From Rotaria socialis (lineage: Eukaryota; Rotifera; Eurotatoria; Philodinida; Philodinidae): a DNA stretch of 64,000 nucleotides. A model generated the notes under the pieces. It did no database searches and was not told the DNA's origin. It saw nothing but the letters and a program-made list of their open reading frames with translations. The stretch spans positions 67,554 to 131,553 of the forward strand of contig CAJNYU010001446.1 of assembly GCA_905331475.1 (NCBI GenBank), read 5' to 3'. The position numbers and the translations under genes are program-made. Positions within the stretch are counted from its first letter, which is position 1; every line of letters begins with the position of its first letter. Below are positions 38,344 to 52,366 of the stretch, piece after piece.

Positions 38344-40995
38344 ATGATTCTTCACTGCTCAAACTTTGTCATTTATCTATGGTTTTCATTTGTGTTGATC
38401 AATATTTCCGTTGCTCAACAATATCCAAGTGAGAGATTTAGCGATAGACTATTTTGATTTCAATTTTTCATTTTTTCAACAGGACCTCATCGTCTATGTG
38501 TCAATCGTAAAAACCCATCACAGTATTATCCATGTGTTCTTAATTATATTGGTATTAATAATTGGTCGATATATCAATGTCCAGATCAATTGCTATTCAA
38601 TGAAACATTACAAAAATGTTATGCGAAAGCAACTCCGCTTAGTAGACGTTTAGATCAACGCACTTTATTATCATCCTTGGATGATTCTCTATACGAACAA
38701 ATTAATAATTTTCTTCGATCAAATTCCATGTTTCAAGAAGAAGAGCAAACAACTACAATAAAACCATTTTGGAATGAAGTAAGGATTTGCATTAAGTTAA
38801 CGCAAGCTAACATTTATTTCGATAGAGACCTATGAATAGTGGAGGTGTTTTTTGGGCAAACGGCTATCCACTTATGAGATTAAATAATCAACCAATGTTT
38901 CAACCAAAGCCATCGATCAACTCAAGATTAAGTTATTTTTCTCAGCAACACCCTTATCCTGCACCAGTCAGTGAAGGTAAATATTACTGGTTCTTAATTA
39001 CAAGCTTATAAATGCTTTTTTATCTTTAATTTATCGATCAAATCCCTATCTATATTCATTTTATAAAAGGCAGTCTAATCTAATTAGTGCTATAGCATAA
39101 AGATAATAGTTTGGATATTGGACGAACATAGACGACATTCTTGTTTTCTATCATGATTCAATAGTGATAAGAACTAATTTTATTTTTGTTATTGCAGAAG
39201 AACTGAAATACAAGAAAATCTGCTATTTTACTAATTGGTCTCAATATCGGAATGCTCCGGCTAAATTTGAACCTGAAAATATTGATCCGTTTCTTTGCAC
39301 ACATATTATTTATGCTTTTGCCTATGTAAGCAACAAAACGTTTTTACTAGAAACAGTAGAAGAAAATGATGAAGGTTTGTTTGTATTGTAACTATCACAA
39401 AAATTTTTTGTTGTTTTTGGTAAAAAATTAGACCTTTATCGACGTGTAAATGCACTGAAAAGACGTAATCCAAAATTAAAAACCATATTAGGCGTCGGTG
39501 GATGGAATATGAAATCATATGCATTTTCGGTAATGGTACATGATGATGCAAAACGAAGAAATTTCATATATGATTCGATTAAGTAAATCAATATTAAGCA
39601 AACAAAAAATCAATGTTGATTCGAATATGATCCTTTTTACATTGATAGTTTTCTTCATAAACATAATTTTGATGGTTTGGAAGTCGATTGGGAATATCCA
39701 GGTATACGTGGTGGACAACCAGATGATAAGTATTATCTAACGTTATTTTTTCAAGTGAGAAATATTTTTGAGAACTCATGAGAACGTGATATAAATATGA
39801 ACATTTCATAGGATTTTAAAGAAGCTGCTGAAGCACAATCGATTATTACAAGTCAACCACGATTATTAATAGCGGCGGCTGTTGCTGCTAGTGAAGATAT
39901 TATTTCAAATGCTTATGAAATCGATAAAATTTCAAAGTAGTACTGTTTTTGTTGTAAAAATTATTTCTTTAAATCTCTCTCTATTTAGAGTTTTAGATTT
40001 TATCAATATCATGACCTAGTAAGTGAAAAAGAAAAAAATGCAGTACCTCCAAAAAGTGATCATACTATTTCCATAGCAGTATGTGATAGAAATCATTCAA
40101 AAATAGTACTCTCAATAACAGGATTCATTGTTAATAAATTATTTAATACAATCGTATCGAGATTTAGTGGCTCGGTCGTCTTTGCATAATGTAGCAGCAG
40201 AATTTCTTTTTGGGGCTCTGAACTACTGTACTTGTGGAATAGTTTGAAAGCATAAGGTTATTCTAGTGATTTTCATGGAGCATGGCAAAATCATACAGGA
40301 TTAAATGCTCCACTGTACAGACGTTATGATGAAACTGCAGAAGAGGCAATGTTCAATCAAGTAAATCGAAAACTTATCTTACTGATTTATATTCATATGT
40401 TGAATATTTTAAAGGATTTCGGTATGAGTATTTGGTTAAAGAACGGTGCACCAGCTCATAAACTCGTTCTTGGTATTCCATTATTTTCTCGAACATTTTT
40501 ATTAGCACGAGCTGATGACCATGATCTTCGAGCACCTACCATTGGCAATGGCACAGAAGGTCCATATACACGTAGTGCTGGCTTTTTATCTTATTTTGAA
40601 GTAAGTCTATTGTATAGACACGTCATTTATAAACTATTTTACGGATATATCAAGGCTTGTGTATTTCAAATGGATCCTGAATGGAAGAAACGTGCAGTAC
40701 CCGATGGATCAGAATCTGGATATATGTATAAAGATCGTGACTGGATTTCGTATGATACACTTGAAAATGTAAAAAAACGAGCAGCTTATGTTGTAGCTAA
40801 TCATTTCGGCGGCTTATTTGTTTGGTCACGTATGTAGTTTGACTTGAATATGAAAATTTTATTTTATTTCTTTTGGTTTTGTTCTCTCTAGTTGACATGG
40901 ATGATTTTAATGGAGCTTTTTGTAATAATGGTACATATCCATTCATAAAAAATTCTTTATCACTTTTACCAACGCATCTGTCTTCGTATCTTTAA
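38344..40995 (+). CDS. GH18 chitinase with N-terminal chitin-binding domain
   Basis: Twelve exons (38344-38428, 38483-38778, 38826-38976, 39198-39374, 39432-39582, 39649-39754, 39812-39936, 39989-40018, 40267-40360, 40415-40600, 40655-40829, 40892-40995) give 559 aa. A signal peptide is followed by a CBM14-like Cys-rich segment (about 34-74), a linker, and a GH18 barrel from about 184. Barrel landmarks: [40 protein letters not shown] and GGLFVWS. The catalytic signature is D295-G-L-E298-V-D300-W-E302: acid Glu302 and its neighbour Asp300 are present, while the usual second Asp is Glu298. It is probably an active secreted chitinase. Compared with the divergent neighbour it lacks C-terminal CBM14 domains; similar lengths and exon pattern suggest an old inverted duplication. 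Confidence 0.94.
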
Positions 40996-42341
40996 AAAGT
41001 CTAATGCCTATCATCGACGTATGAACATAAACAAATGGAAAGTATTGAATTGTTCGCCTTCTTTTTTTTTTTATATAAAATTCAATGTGTTTTTTTTATT
41101 ATTATCTTAATGAATCTGTAATTAATCGGATTCATGGAATGAATCTATTTTTATCACTCAATGATTGTTATAAAAGCATTGAGGATGAAAACTCTTGTAT
41201 TTTCCATTAATCTATAGTAGTTTATTATTTGTATCGAATCGATCTATTAATGAAATAAATCTCAGTAACTGTTACTATATTGAAAAATAGTTTACGAGAA
41301 AAACAAATACCTACTAGAGATTATTCTATGATATACTAGAACATAAGCATGAATCGAAACCAATGGAACATTCATAAAGCCTCAAGCCCATCAATTCTTG
41401 AGAGTTTGATACTTCTATGAATCATTATCTACATCCCACACCTTCATGCATACTACTTACATAAAAAAAATAGTCGTGTGGGTGTGGATGTAGAAGAGAT
41501 TGAACACCCACACCCTACTGTGGTCTCATAGTGAGATTGAAGTACATATACGGTTAAAAATGCAGTGTAGTATACTATGTTGCATTACTGCGTCAACGAT
41601 TACGAGAAAATAGGGTCAATCAACGGCCGTAAAGTAGTCGTCATTACATCGTTTACTATCGAAAAGTGAACCGTAAATGTATCCCGTTTTGATCGGCCTG
41701 AGAAGCAATAGGTCTGTTGAAATGCATTGATTATTCCCATAGTTTAACTGTTGCTCTCGTATTCCTTTTGGTAAAATATGATGAAGGAGAGTTCGATCTG
41801 TTTGAGTCTCCTTTTTTTTCGAAGTAAACTTTAACACACGAAATAGAAATAACATTTTGCGAACAACGAACAGGAATACGTAATCATTTCTGACCTATTG
41901 TGTGTCATAAAGCATGTTACAGCAATTGATCGTGACTTTGTTTTCTTTGGCGTACAAGAAAACAGAGGACACTTGATGACTGGATGAACTTCATAAGTAT
42001 GCGCACTTCTTTCCTTTCTTTGACATTGAAAAAGATTAAAATTCATGGTTTTTCTTCGATGTTGTATTTCCTTTGATTGATTATTTGGCTTTTTTTGTAT
42101 AGCTCTCCATTGAAAATGATTGTCAGATATCTCAGCTTAAGAAATCGTAGGTGAGCATTTGAAAATATTTATATTGGTTTTAATGCGATCTAGCGCCATC
42201 TATCCACTGTGATTGGTATGAAGTCCATCAATTATTCGGTCGTATTCTATTCTCCAACAAGAGACCATTTTCCATGTTTCGTAAGTTTTCACAATAAAAA
42301 AACCTATCACAAGTACATTTTTGTTTTATAACAAATTGTAT
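40996..42341. other. Intergenic chitinase-DCAF4
   Basis: 1.3 kb with the chitinase 3' UTR and the presumed DCAF4 promoter. No exon recognised. Confidence 0.5.
41254..41259 (+). promoter_or_regulatory. Candidate poly(A) signal
   Basis: AATAAA about 260 bp after the chitinase stop codon. Confidence 0.35.
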
Positions 42342-43771
42342 ATGAGTTCGGATATTCCTGGTTTTTATTTTGATACTGTTCAACAACGTTACTATCGTCT
42401 GTCACCGCATTCATCAAATAATGTTCCTAGTGCTCGTGCTATCAATGATCGAGCACGGCAAGAACAACAGATTGCTAAACAACTTGATTTAATAAAGCCT
42501 CATTCAAAAAAATCTTCTCAACACCATAATGAAAATAAAAGATTAAATAAATCTCGTTTATCATTACTTCGTCAACGTGAATATGGTCAAACACCGATTG
42601 GTAACATAAATCATTGAACAAAAAAACAAATATAATAATTATGTTTTATTTAGAACTTTGTCACAATAACATTCGTTCGAATTTTATAGAAAATCTCTCA
42701 CCAACATGCTTTCTTGATAATTCATCATCATTTTCTCTTCCAATTCATTCCCAAGGCAATTCAAATTATGAAATGACAATTACATCCACTGGTCAATCTA
42801 TTCAATTAATCGATTATAAATTATATTTAAATCTATTAGACAATCCAACGTATACATATCAATTACAACCAAACACAATAGATAGTTATCGTTCCTCATA
42901 TTTCATTGATTCATCTTCACCATTCATGTCGGTCACATTATTAAACGATGAAAATCATGTGATTATTCGTTTTCTTAAATTTTCCGCTATACCATCAGAT
43001 CATTCATTGCTCATGTTATCAAGTAATCCATTAGCAGCAAAATATTACTACGAAGAAAAATACAAAACCCTCCACTTACCATCGCCACTAATGAATCATG
43101 CATCGCCATTAATGATAAAATGTTCTGGTCCATGTTGTTATTCAGAGTCATTGGATCGTTTTGCATTTAATATTAATAATTTTGTATATATCTATGATCT
43201 TCAAACATTTAATACCATCGTTTCATTACGTGTACCAATACGTCGTGTTACATTGAACGATATGAAATTTTCCTATGAAAATTCCAATATAATTTATACG
43301 ACAAATGGACAACAATTTCAACAATGGGATATGCGACAATCAAATCGTTCATGTTCATTAAGAATGCCAATACTTTGTTCGACTATAAAATGTTTAAAAT
43401 CAAAATCTAATTACATCCTAACAAGTTCATTTGATGAACAAATTAATCTCATTGATCTACGTATGGCAACCAAACCTTTACTTATTTATGATGGCTCATC
43501 ATCATCATCAAATAATCCCCATTTTACATTTGAAATTGATAGTGACACAGAAAACTTTATAGTTGCTTGTTCGCAATATCATATTTTATATACGTGGGAT
43601 TTGAAAACGAGTCAATTATTGAATCTTTTACGATGTCCAATACCACAACGTTTCATTCATACATCAGTAAAATGTTCGATAGCTTGTGCTGATAGAATGC
43701 CTATATTAGGAGTTTATCATCCAGAGTACTGTCGAATGACTGGAATGATGAATAGAAAATTTTTTTGTTGA
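42342..43771 (+). CDS. DCAF4: DCAF4-like WD-repeat protein (CUL4-DDB1 adaptor)
   Basis: Two exons, 42342-42600 and 42654-43771, joined by a 53-bp intron, give 458 aa. The N-terminal DIPGFYFDTVQQRYYRLSPH is the hallmark opening of DCAF4/WDR21 proteins. A basic helix rich in Gln and Lys and a WD40-type propeller follow; visible blade ends are VYIYDLQT, FQQWDMRQ, INLIDLRMA and LYTWDLKT. The WDxR-like pair (WDMR, IDLR) fits a DDB1-binding substrate receptor of CUL4 ubiquitin ligases. Blades are divergent, with few GH dipeptides. The ATG is the first Met before the conserved motif. Only 33 bp separate the stop from the eIF3f ATG. Confidence 0.88.
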
Positions 43772-43804
43772 ATCTATTTTCATTCCATGTTTATATATTT
43801 TTAG
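43772..43804 (+). promoter_or_regulatory. 33-bp intercistronic spacer with splice acceptor
   Basis: The spacer between the DCAF4 stop and eIF3f ATG is pyrimidine/T-rich and ends TATATTTTTAG directly before ATG. There is no AATAAA and no room for a conventional promoter. It looks like a trans-splice acceptor of a downstream operon gene. Confidence 0.6.
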
Positions 43805-45311
43805 ATGGCATTATCATTGTCTAGCAATAATTTCGAAGTGAACATCCACCCAGTGGCTTTGTTCAATATTGTTCATGCTTATGAACGTCGAAGTGAAAAA
43901 TTCGATACCATTCTTGGAACTTTATTAGGTACACGTACGGCTGATTCCATTGAAGTTGTCGATAGTTTTGTTGTACCGCATTCGGCACACAGTGATGTAA
44001 GTTTATTATGAAACAAATCGATCTTTTCAATCCATGATATAACGCTGAGATTGTCAAATTCATTCTATTCAGAAAAAAGAAGATACAGATAAATCATCGA
44101 AAGTTTCGAATGCTCTATCAATATACGAGTTGACCTATTAATTTGATAAGTCCCGGTTTGAAATTACTTGTCGCATTTACAGAATTTCATTGTAATTTTT
44201 AAAAAAAAACTACATTGAGTTCTTAACATTTATTATTATTCAATGAGCATCTATCGAATAAATTGACACTGTTTAACGTTTTCATGAAAAGGTTACGCTC
44301 AGATTTTCTTCTACATATTTTATATAATGGCACTTTAACATTTATTTAGGCTCTCTATAATGTTGATTATGCATCAACAATGGCAACCTTCTATCGAAAA
44401 GTGAATTCAACTCAAACAACTGTCGGATGGTATATTATTATAATTTTTATTACTCGCAATTTCTCTTTTATATTGAATAAAACAGGTATTCTACTGGTTC
44501 CGATATAATATCAGGTGCAAATTTAATTCATGAATTCTATACACATGAAACAAGAAATCCAGTTTATATACTTGTTGATACAAGTTTAAAAAATGATTCA
44601 AGTTTTCAAATAAAAGCATATATGGGGTATTTTAAATGGATTGGAAATTAGCTATATTCATTATTGTCTGATTGTTTTTTAGAGCTCCTTTTGGCATTAA
44701 AGATAAGGATAAATTAAAATCACATGGAACTATATTTACGCCAATACCTGTTCGTATTGTTACTTATGACGAAGAAAAGTCAGCAAGTAATAAAAAACAT
44801 TAAATTTATTTTCTGTTATTCTTTTATCATTAAAAATATTTTTTCTCTTGTGTATAGTCGATCTATTTCAAGGTGGAAAATTTAGTAAAAATTTTCAAGT
44901 TAAACCACCTGGTGAACTTGACCAAGTTCAAGTTGCTTTAGACAAGCTTTTGTTTATGCTTAAACATCTAACAGCATATATTGATGATATTCTAGTTCGT
45001 ATTTTGATCATTCAAGATAACTGAGTATTTGTTTTCTTCTTCTTCTTCTTTAAATATAGTCGGGCAAAAAACCATCAGATCCAAAAATTGGTCGTATGTT
45101 AATGAATCTAATAAATACCGTACCACGAGTTGATGCTAAAGATCTTGAAAACATGGTTAATACAAGCATGAATGTAATGATTAGCGGTTTTTGTTATTAT
45201 CTCTATTGTATAATTGAAATTTTTCTTTCATAGGATCTTCTTATGATTCAATATCTTTCACAAGCAGTCAAGGCACAATTAGTACTCAATGAAAAATTAA
45301 CATCAACATAA
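43805..45311 (+). CDS. EIF3F: Eukaryotic translation initiation factor 3 subunit F
   Basis: Seven exons (43805-43996, 44350-44429, 44486-44626, 44683-44786, 44858-44994, 45060-45173, 45234-45311) encode 281 aa, matching the human protein without its long Ala/Pro leader. An MPN domain opens with VNIHPVALFNIVHAYERR and ILGTLLGTR. WYSTGSDI, LIHEFYTHE and VDTSLKNDSSFQIKAYMG follow. The C-terminal helices include GRMLMNLINTVP and NDLLMIQYLSQA. The metal-binding HxH of active JAMM proteases is absent, as usual for eIF3f. It is part of the eIF3 complex on the 40S ribosome in the cytoplasm. Intron 1 (353 bp) is longer than the rest. Confidence 0.95.
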
Positions 45312-47119
45312 AAAAAAAAGATATAAAACACATTTTCGTTTTCTTTATTCATTAAACAAAACAAAAACAAAAATAAATAGAAAAAAGAAAAGGATGAAAT
45401 CAAAAAGGATTTCATATCCATGCATAAGTTTCCATTTCGAGATATTGCCCTGTCATTTTTTGTTGTTGTTTACTGAATTGCATGTTTTCATTTCTCAAGC
45501 ACATCACTTCGACAATGTCTGTGCTGATAATATAAAATTTGTGGAATCCACATATCTCTTTCGCGAATGAAATAATAAGGATAATGATAAATCGAGATTT
45601 TTTGGGCGCCTCTATCTGAACTGTATCTGCGAGAAGAAAAGCCAGCCATCAAGGGGTCATGCTTTTCTAGAAGTCGGAAAAGCAAGTCGATAGTAATAGT
45701 CCATTTAAATCATTTTGAAAGTTTCAAAATTACCAGCCTAAGTTTTCTGTTATGGATACAAACCACAAAAATATTAGTCATATTAATTTAGTAGAAACAG
45801 AAAAGGATCGATATGAAAATTATTGTTAACAGAGGAGAATATGTATCTTATAATAAAAAGAAGTCTTGTGGTACATAACAATATTAAGTCGATAATAAAT
45901 TGTTAGCATAGTGACTCCATAATGTAAACATGATTGGAATGACAAAAATTCGGAGTACATATTTCGACTAATAGAATAGTTGTACTTTTGTTGAATTCAT
46001 CTATTTTGTATTTTTTTAAATAAATTATTTTAGTTCTTATGGCAATATTGGCATAAATTTATAACAGTAGGAATTCGTTAGTTTCATTCATCTGGTTCTC
46101 CTGGGATGGCAACGGCAATCTTTTTTCATCCTAAGAAAAAGAGAAGCTATTTACATATTAGATTTAGTCAAATGAATGGCTGATTCGACAAAATGTAATG
46201 CATAGCAATTATTTGAGATGTCAAATGCGTTGGAAGTTCATAGACAAATTGTTTCTTCATTTTTCAGTTGATTTATAGGCTCTTCCTGCTTCTATTCTTG
46301 AAACTTTTTTTTATCAGAATCACAATCTAGAAGATGTACTTCACACGATTCTATTTGTGTAGATAAGTAAAGGCTTGATGAACATCAGATTCAATAGAAT
46401 TTTGTTCTTCTATGTTCAAATTAGGACTTCAAAAAGAAAGCTTAATTGTTCACAACAATGACTCTAAAGGTTTCTTTTGTAAATTTAAAGTGAAGCTAAG
46501 TAGTCCAAAAATAGATTTGCCAAATAGACAAATGTTTAGATTGTTGTTCAAAGAAAAAAACAGAATACTAGAAATTCTCTATTTTTTAGTGTTACGAATA
46601 AATTTCATTTCCATTGAGTCTGATTCCATATGAGTCACGTTTAAAATTGATAAATATCATTTCATTGTATTAACGTACATAAATAACAAACTTTCATGAT
46701 TTTATATCAAATTCATCATAATTATGTATGTTAAAGAAAAAAAAACAACTCTCTGGAATCAGACGCACACAGAAACGTTTTTGTTAAACAAATGACATTA
46801 ATATAGAGCATTAGAAATGTGAACGCATTTCTCTGAAACATATTAGAAGATAAAAAGAACATGAACAAGAAGACGAAAAAAGAGAGAAGACGACAATACG
46901 TTTCGGTTGTTTTTCCCTTTGCCTACGACAAAAAACCAAGAAGAAAATTTATTTTTCGAAATGAAATGAAAAAAAAAACGAAAAGATAAAGAATGCATTG
47001 TAGAAAGTTCATATCTATGGTTTTTCTTTAATTATAGAAGAATATAAGTTAGAAAGGAATACAATATTTATGAGACGAAACCAATGAGATATTATTTCTT
47101 TCTTGTAATTTTTGATTAA
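45312..47119. other. Intergenic, convergent 3' ends eIF3f/Rab6
   Basis: 1.8 kb between two stop codons. No exon seen; AT-rich, with poly-A runs around 45310-45400. Confidence 0.5.
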
Positions 47120-48198
<1,079 letters not shown>

Positions 48199-49714
48199 TC
48201 TTTATATTATTATAATTAGTATATTTAACAAAAAAAAACTAACAAATCTGAAAAGAAAAGTAATCAAATTATTCATATTATGATTGTTTTCTTCATGCTT
48301 CAATCATAAAAACAATTTTTCAGCATCCTACAGATAGAAAAATTCTCGATAAAAGCCTCATGAATTCGTGATAATTGATCATCGATATCAGGCTTTAAGT
48401 ATTTTCGCTTCAATGGCAAGTTTTGTAATAACTATTGCCTAGAAAAGATATATGAAAGACTAAATTTCTATTGATTACTTTATTTACCTGGAGTGAAAAA
48501 GCGCTTGAATAACTCAATTGAAATTCTTCTTAATCTCCGAAGGAACGAATTACTATGAAAAAGCTTTTCATAATCTTAGTTTTATAATTTCCATATCTAT
48601 TGTTCCATGTATATATATTTCTTATGGCAATATTCCGTACTGTACAGATTGATTTAAAACAAGGATAATTGCGTTGTCATATACTGCAATTCATATCAAC
48701 CATTCAAATGATGTTAAAACAACTCCATTTTATGCAGATCTAATAGTTCATTGAATTATTCGGCACTTTCCTGTAGTTTATCTTGTCTTGGCGACGTGGA
48801 AGTGATGAGTTTTACGTTGTTACTAATCTGAATCATTGTTAAATAAGATAAAATGTTCTTGACAAATGGAGAATATGATTCAACGGAAAACTCAAGTTTG
48901 AAAAACTTTGCTTTCACACACGACCAAACAAATAAACAAAACGTGTCGACTGTAACACTAGTAGGTTGACAAGGATCAAATCGAATTCTGTCAATTAGAC
49001 TTCATTGAATTTGTTTTCAATTGGCTGTTTTCTCAATAGATAGATGTCGTCGATTAACAGACTACAACTGTTTAATAATTATATGTGCCTTTTCCGCATA
49101 GCTCGATTAGCAATATTGACAACTTTTTATTTATAAAAGAAAAGTTATTAATTGAAGAACGAGTATAGTTTATTATCAATCGCGATAAATTTTACTCGGT
49201 ATGCGATCACCTTCGACGGCAACCTTGACATAACATAAAAATACATAACAGAAATGATACGTACAACGAAACAGAACATTTCATGGCGGCGTCCCTATAC
49301 AAAAATTGAGTAATATGATGTTGACATTCTCGTGGGAAATCTTCAGTTTAAATTGGAAAAAAATATCGATTCTATGTATGATTGATTATTTCGAGTCACA
49401 TTTCATTGGTCTGTCAGCATATCTGTCCAAAAAAATGTATTGCTAACTCTTGCGGTGATAAAAATAATGAACTTTGAAATTGACATCTGTTCATATATAA
49501 TTTATCAGTCAGCTTTCTTTAGTACTGCGATAGTATTATTATGACCTATTTTGAACTATGATTCTTATATATGGATATACAATTTCTATATTTCTTTGAA
49601 CTTCACTGCTTCACTCTTGCTAAATGCAAAGTACAAAAAGAAAAGTCAAATTACAGTACTCGTAAATTATCAATAAATACAATTGTTCTATTTTTGTTGT
49701 GATACGTCCTAGAG
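48199..49714. other. Intergenic Rab6-LIM gene
   Basis: 1.5 kb between tandem minus-strand genes. No exon or repeat recognised. Confidence 0.5.
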
Positions 49715-50811
49715 TTAACTGATTTGTGATGACGGATGCGTTGCATGATGGGCACTACAACTTCGACGATGTATTTCTTTGATATTAAACTCTGGAAAAC
49801 GAAATTTGTTTGTAATTTGTTCGTCGTTTCGATTCAGATCTGGTATAATGATATTTTTTCGAATAGACAATGGTGATGTAATAAGACATATGTCGTTGTT
49901 ACTTCTATTTAATCGAAATTCAATACCACAAGTTGCATTAGTTGTTGGTAATATTATTGGTTTATCTTGTTCATCATTAGTATTCTTTTCGTCGGTTGGT
50001 TGTGTTAGACAAGGTGTGATTATTGTTTCTGTACGACGCGTTAAACTAGGTGATAAAATGGATTCGAAACGCGGAGTTCCTTCAGCTTTTACTAATGATG
50101 AATCACGTCGGAGCGACGTGAAATTATTTGTAGTTGAAAAACTAGTATTGAATTTTAAAGGAGTCGGTGTTGTAAGCGGCTGCCGATTTATTTCGTCTGT
50201 TGGCTATTGAATTAAAATTATAAGTGTCTTTTTCTTGTTTCTTGATAGAAAGTTTATCAAACCTCATTATTATTTGTACCGTTTGATGGTTGATAAGAAC
50301 GAAATTGTCGTTCAAGGTGATGTAATGTTAATGATGGATTTCGTACTGTGTCGCGAAAGCGCGAGAGTCGCGAAGTGCCGAATAAATTTTCTTCCGTTTT
50401 AGGTTGACGATTATGAACATACAGAGCTTTTTCAGCTGCTGCTCGATGAAATTCTAAGCTATTACAATCGCCTCGTTGTTTTTTTCTATAACAATCTAGT
50501 TTCAACACGAAGAAACATATTATTGTGGGATTTTTCTTTCTCGCTTAAACTTACTTCCACAATAGATATCATCGCCTTCTTCATTCAGTGAATATCCTGT
50601 CAAATTTCGTTTACAAATACGACAACGAAAACATCGATTATGATAGACCTAAAAGAGATTTTTAGAAAATAATCTTTTTTTGTTTTGAATAGAAATTAAA
50701 ACATCGATTTACATGCTTCGTTGTTATTTTCTTTTCCACTGCATAGACAAGTGATCCACACGAAAAACATCTTGTATTTTGAATGATTGAATGCTCGAAT
50801 AATGTTGCCAT
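49715..50811 (-). CDS. Single LIM-domain protein
   Basis: Four exons on the minus strand (50811-50713, 50648-50555, 50495-50263, 50203-49715) encode 304 aa. One complete LIM domain has all eight ligands: C15-x2-C18-x17-H36-x2-C39-x2-C42-x2-C45-x17-C63-x2-C66. The LIM fold binds two zinc ions and partner proteins, often at actin structures or in the nucleus. A helical segment rich in Arg and Gln follows, then a Thr/Ser/Asn-rich disordered tail without further domains. Overall layout resembles CRIP/LIMD-type adaptors but no specific orthologue is recognised. An acceptor-like CATTTAG lies 8 nt before the ATG. Confidence 0.88.
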
Positions 50812-50819
50812 TGTGGTTT

Positions 50820-51886
50820 CTAAATGCATAACATAAACTATTCTAATATATGTATAGGCAACGAGAAAGAAAAGTAAAAAAAAAGTATCAAATAGAGTTT
50901 AATAATAAAATATGTTAATCTGTTATTATTCATTGAGCACAAAAAAAAATAGACACTAATAGGAGTTTGTATCATACGTAAAAGAAAATAAGATGAATAA
51001 CGAAGAGAAAAGAAAACTTGATACTTCATTTCATGATACAGATTGAATGAAATAAGACATGAATAAAGAGAAAGAATAAATAGAGATCAAATTTAACATC
51101 CATTAACCTCTGATAGATCTATCAAATCTTAATATTTTGTTTCTCTTTTGAATACTGTAATACTTAGCTGTTAGATCATAAACCGTTCATTATTGATAAA
51201 TTAGGTCTACGGTTCGATGGGCACTGTCGTTTTTTTTTGGTACTCCTCACACATGTAGCTAATGAGTAAAATGAATGCAATAATAGAGTATATTCATACC
51301 AGTATATGGGATTTTTCTTTCCGTCTTCTACCTATAACGTACGATTTTCGATAATAATCATAATATATTTTTTTTCTATGAAAATTCAGAGCAGAAACTA
51401 TAATTGTGTGTTTACAAAAGATAATGCATATAGGACCAATGATTAGCTATGTATGCGAATGTATAATATGTATCGTTTGACTATCTAACTGATTCGTATC
51501 GTACACATTTATCGAATGTGGCAGAGTAGACATACGTGTTTAATGATGAATAGTATGATATACAAGCAAAAATAATCGTTGTAGTGTGTACAACGACAAC
51601 GCATGATATTCATATAATTAATATCATTGAATGAAAACGTCCTCTGACTGAATCATCAAAACTGTGTAACCACGATAATGATAACCTTCAAATAGAAAAA
51701 AAAATGATTGAAGCTTGTTGCTTTCTTTTTTGAACTATTAATATGTTTAGTCATTGAATTATGAAAAAATAAATAATAATTTGTAAATGATTTTCAATTT
51801 GAATTTGAATATTGAGAAAAAATACTGCCAAGCATGACCTTGAATTATGTTAAGATTATATCGTCTGTGAATGTGAATAGATTCTT

Positions 51887-51917
<31 letters not shown>

Positions 51918-51935
51918 AATAGAGTTGATGAATTN

Positions 51936-52021
<86 letters not shown>

Positions 52022-52366
52022 TAGACTTGATGAAATTGAATTTATTCGAAAGTTCTCGAAATTTTGATGCCTTGTTCGTTTCGGTCTTTTTTCTCGACTC
52101 AAAATCCTCTTTTTTTCTGACTTTGCCCTTGAAATCTACCATATTTTGTTTTTCACTTGGATAAGAGATGAATCCTTGCGACAACACCGAGCCTCCAAAA
52201 AAAGAACAGTGATAAGAGAAAAAAGTTGTCATCACTATGAGTGAGCAATACATGGCAAAAAAAAAGACTTGGCTCTTATCTCTTGTGTATATATATATTA
52301 TATATATTACAGCTATCTCCCTTTAAACTTTGTTGTCAATAAGATATCTAGCTAAGACATCATACC
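50820..52366. other. Intergenic upstream of cathepsin B, with homopolymer
   Basis: Holds a GA run, an 11-G run (51907-51917), a single N (51935) and the 86-C run. Further right, a TATATA-rich stretch (about 52287-52308) sits 60-80 bp before the cathepsin B ATG and may include its TATA element. No exon. Confidence 0.6.
51887..52021. repeat. GA run, G11 and C86 homopolymer tract
   Basis: GA repeats run into 11 G (51907-51917), then 17 bases of unique sequence, one N at 51935, then 86 consecutive C (51936-52021). The N suggests the assembler could not resolve the tract, so the length is unreliable. Confidence 0.9.

Noticed and set aside
49779-50210. 143-aa plus-strand frame
   Set aside because: Antisense of the last exon of the LIM gene.
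51759-52253. Frames rich in poly-Gly or poly-Pro
   Set aside because: They are translations of the G and C homopolymer run across an N.
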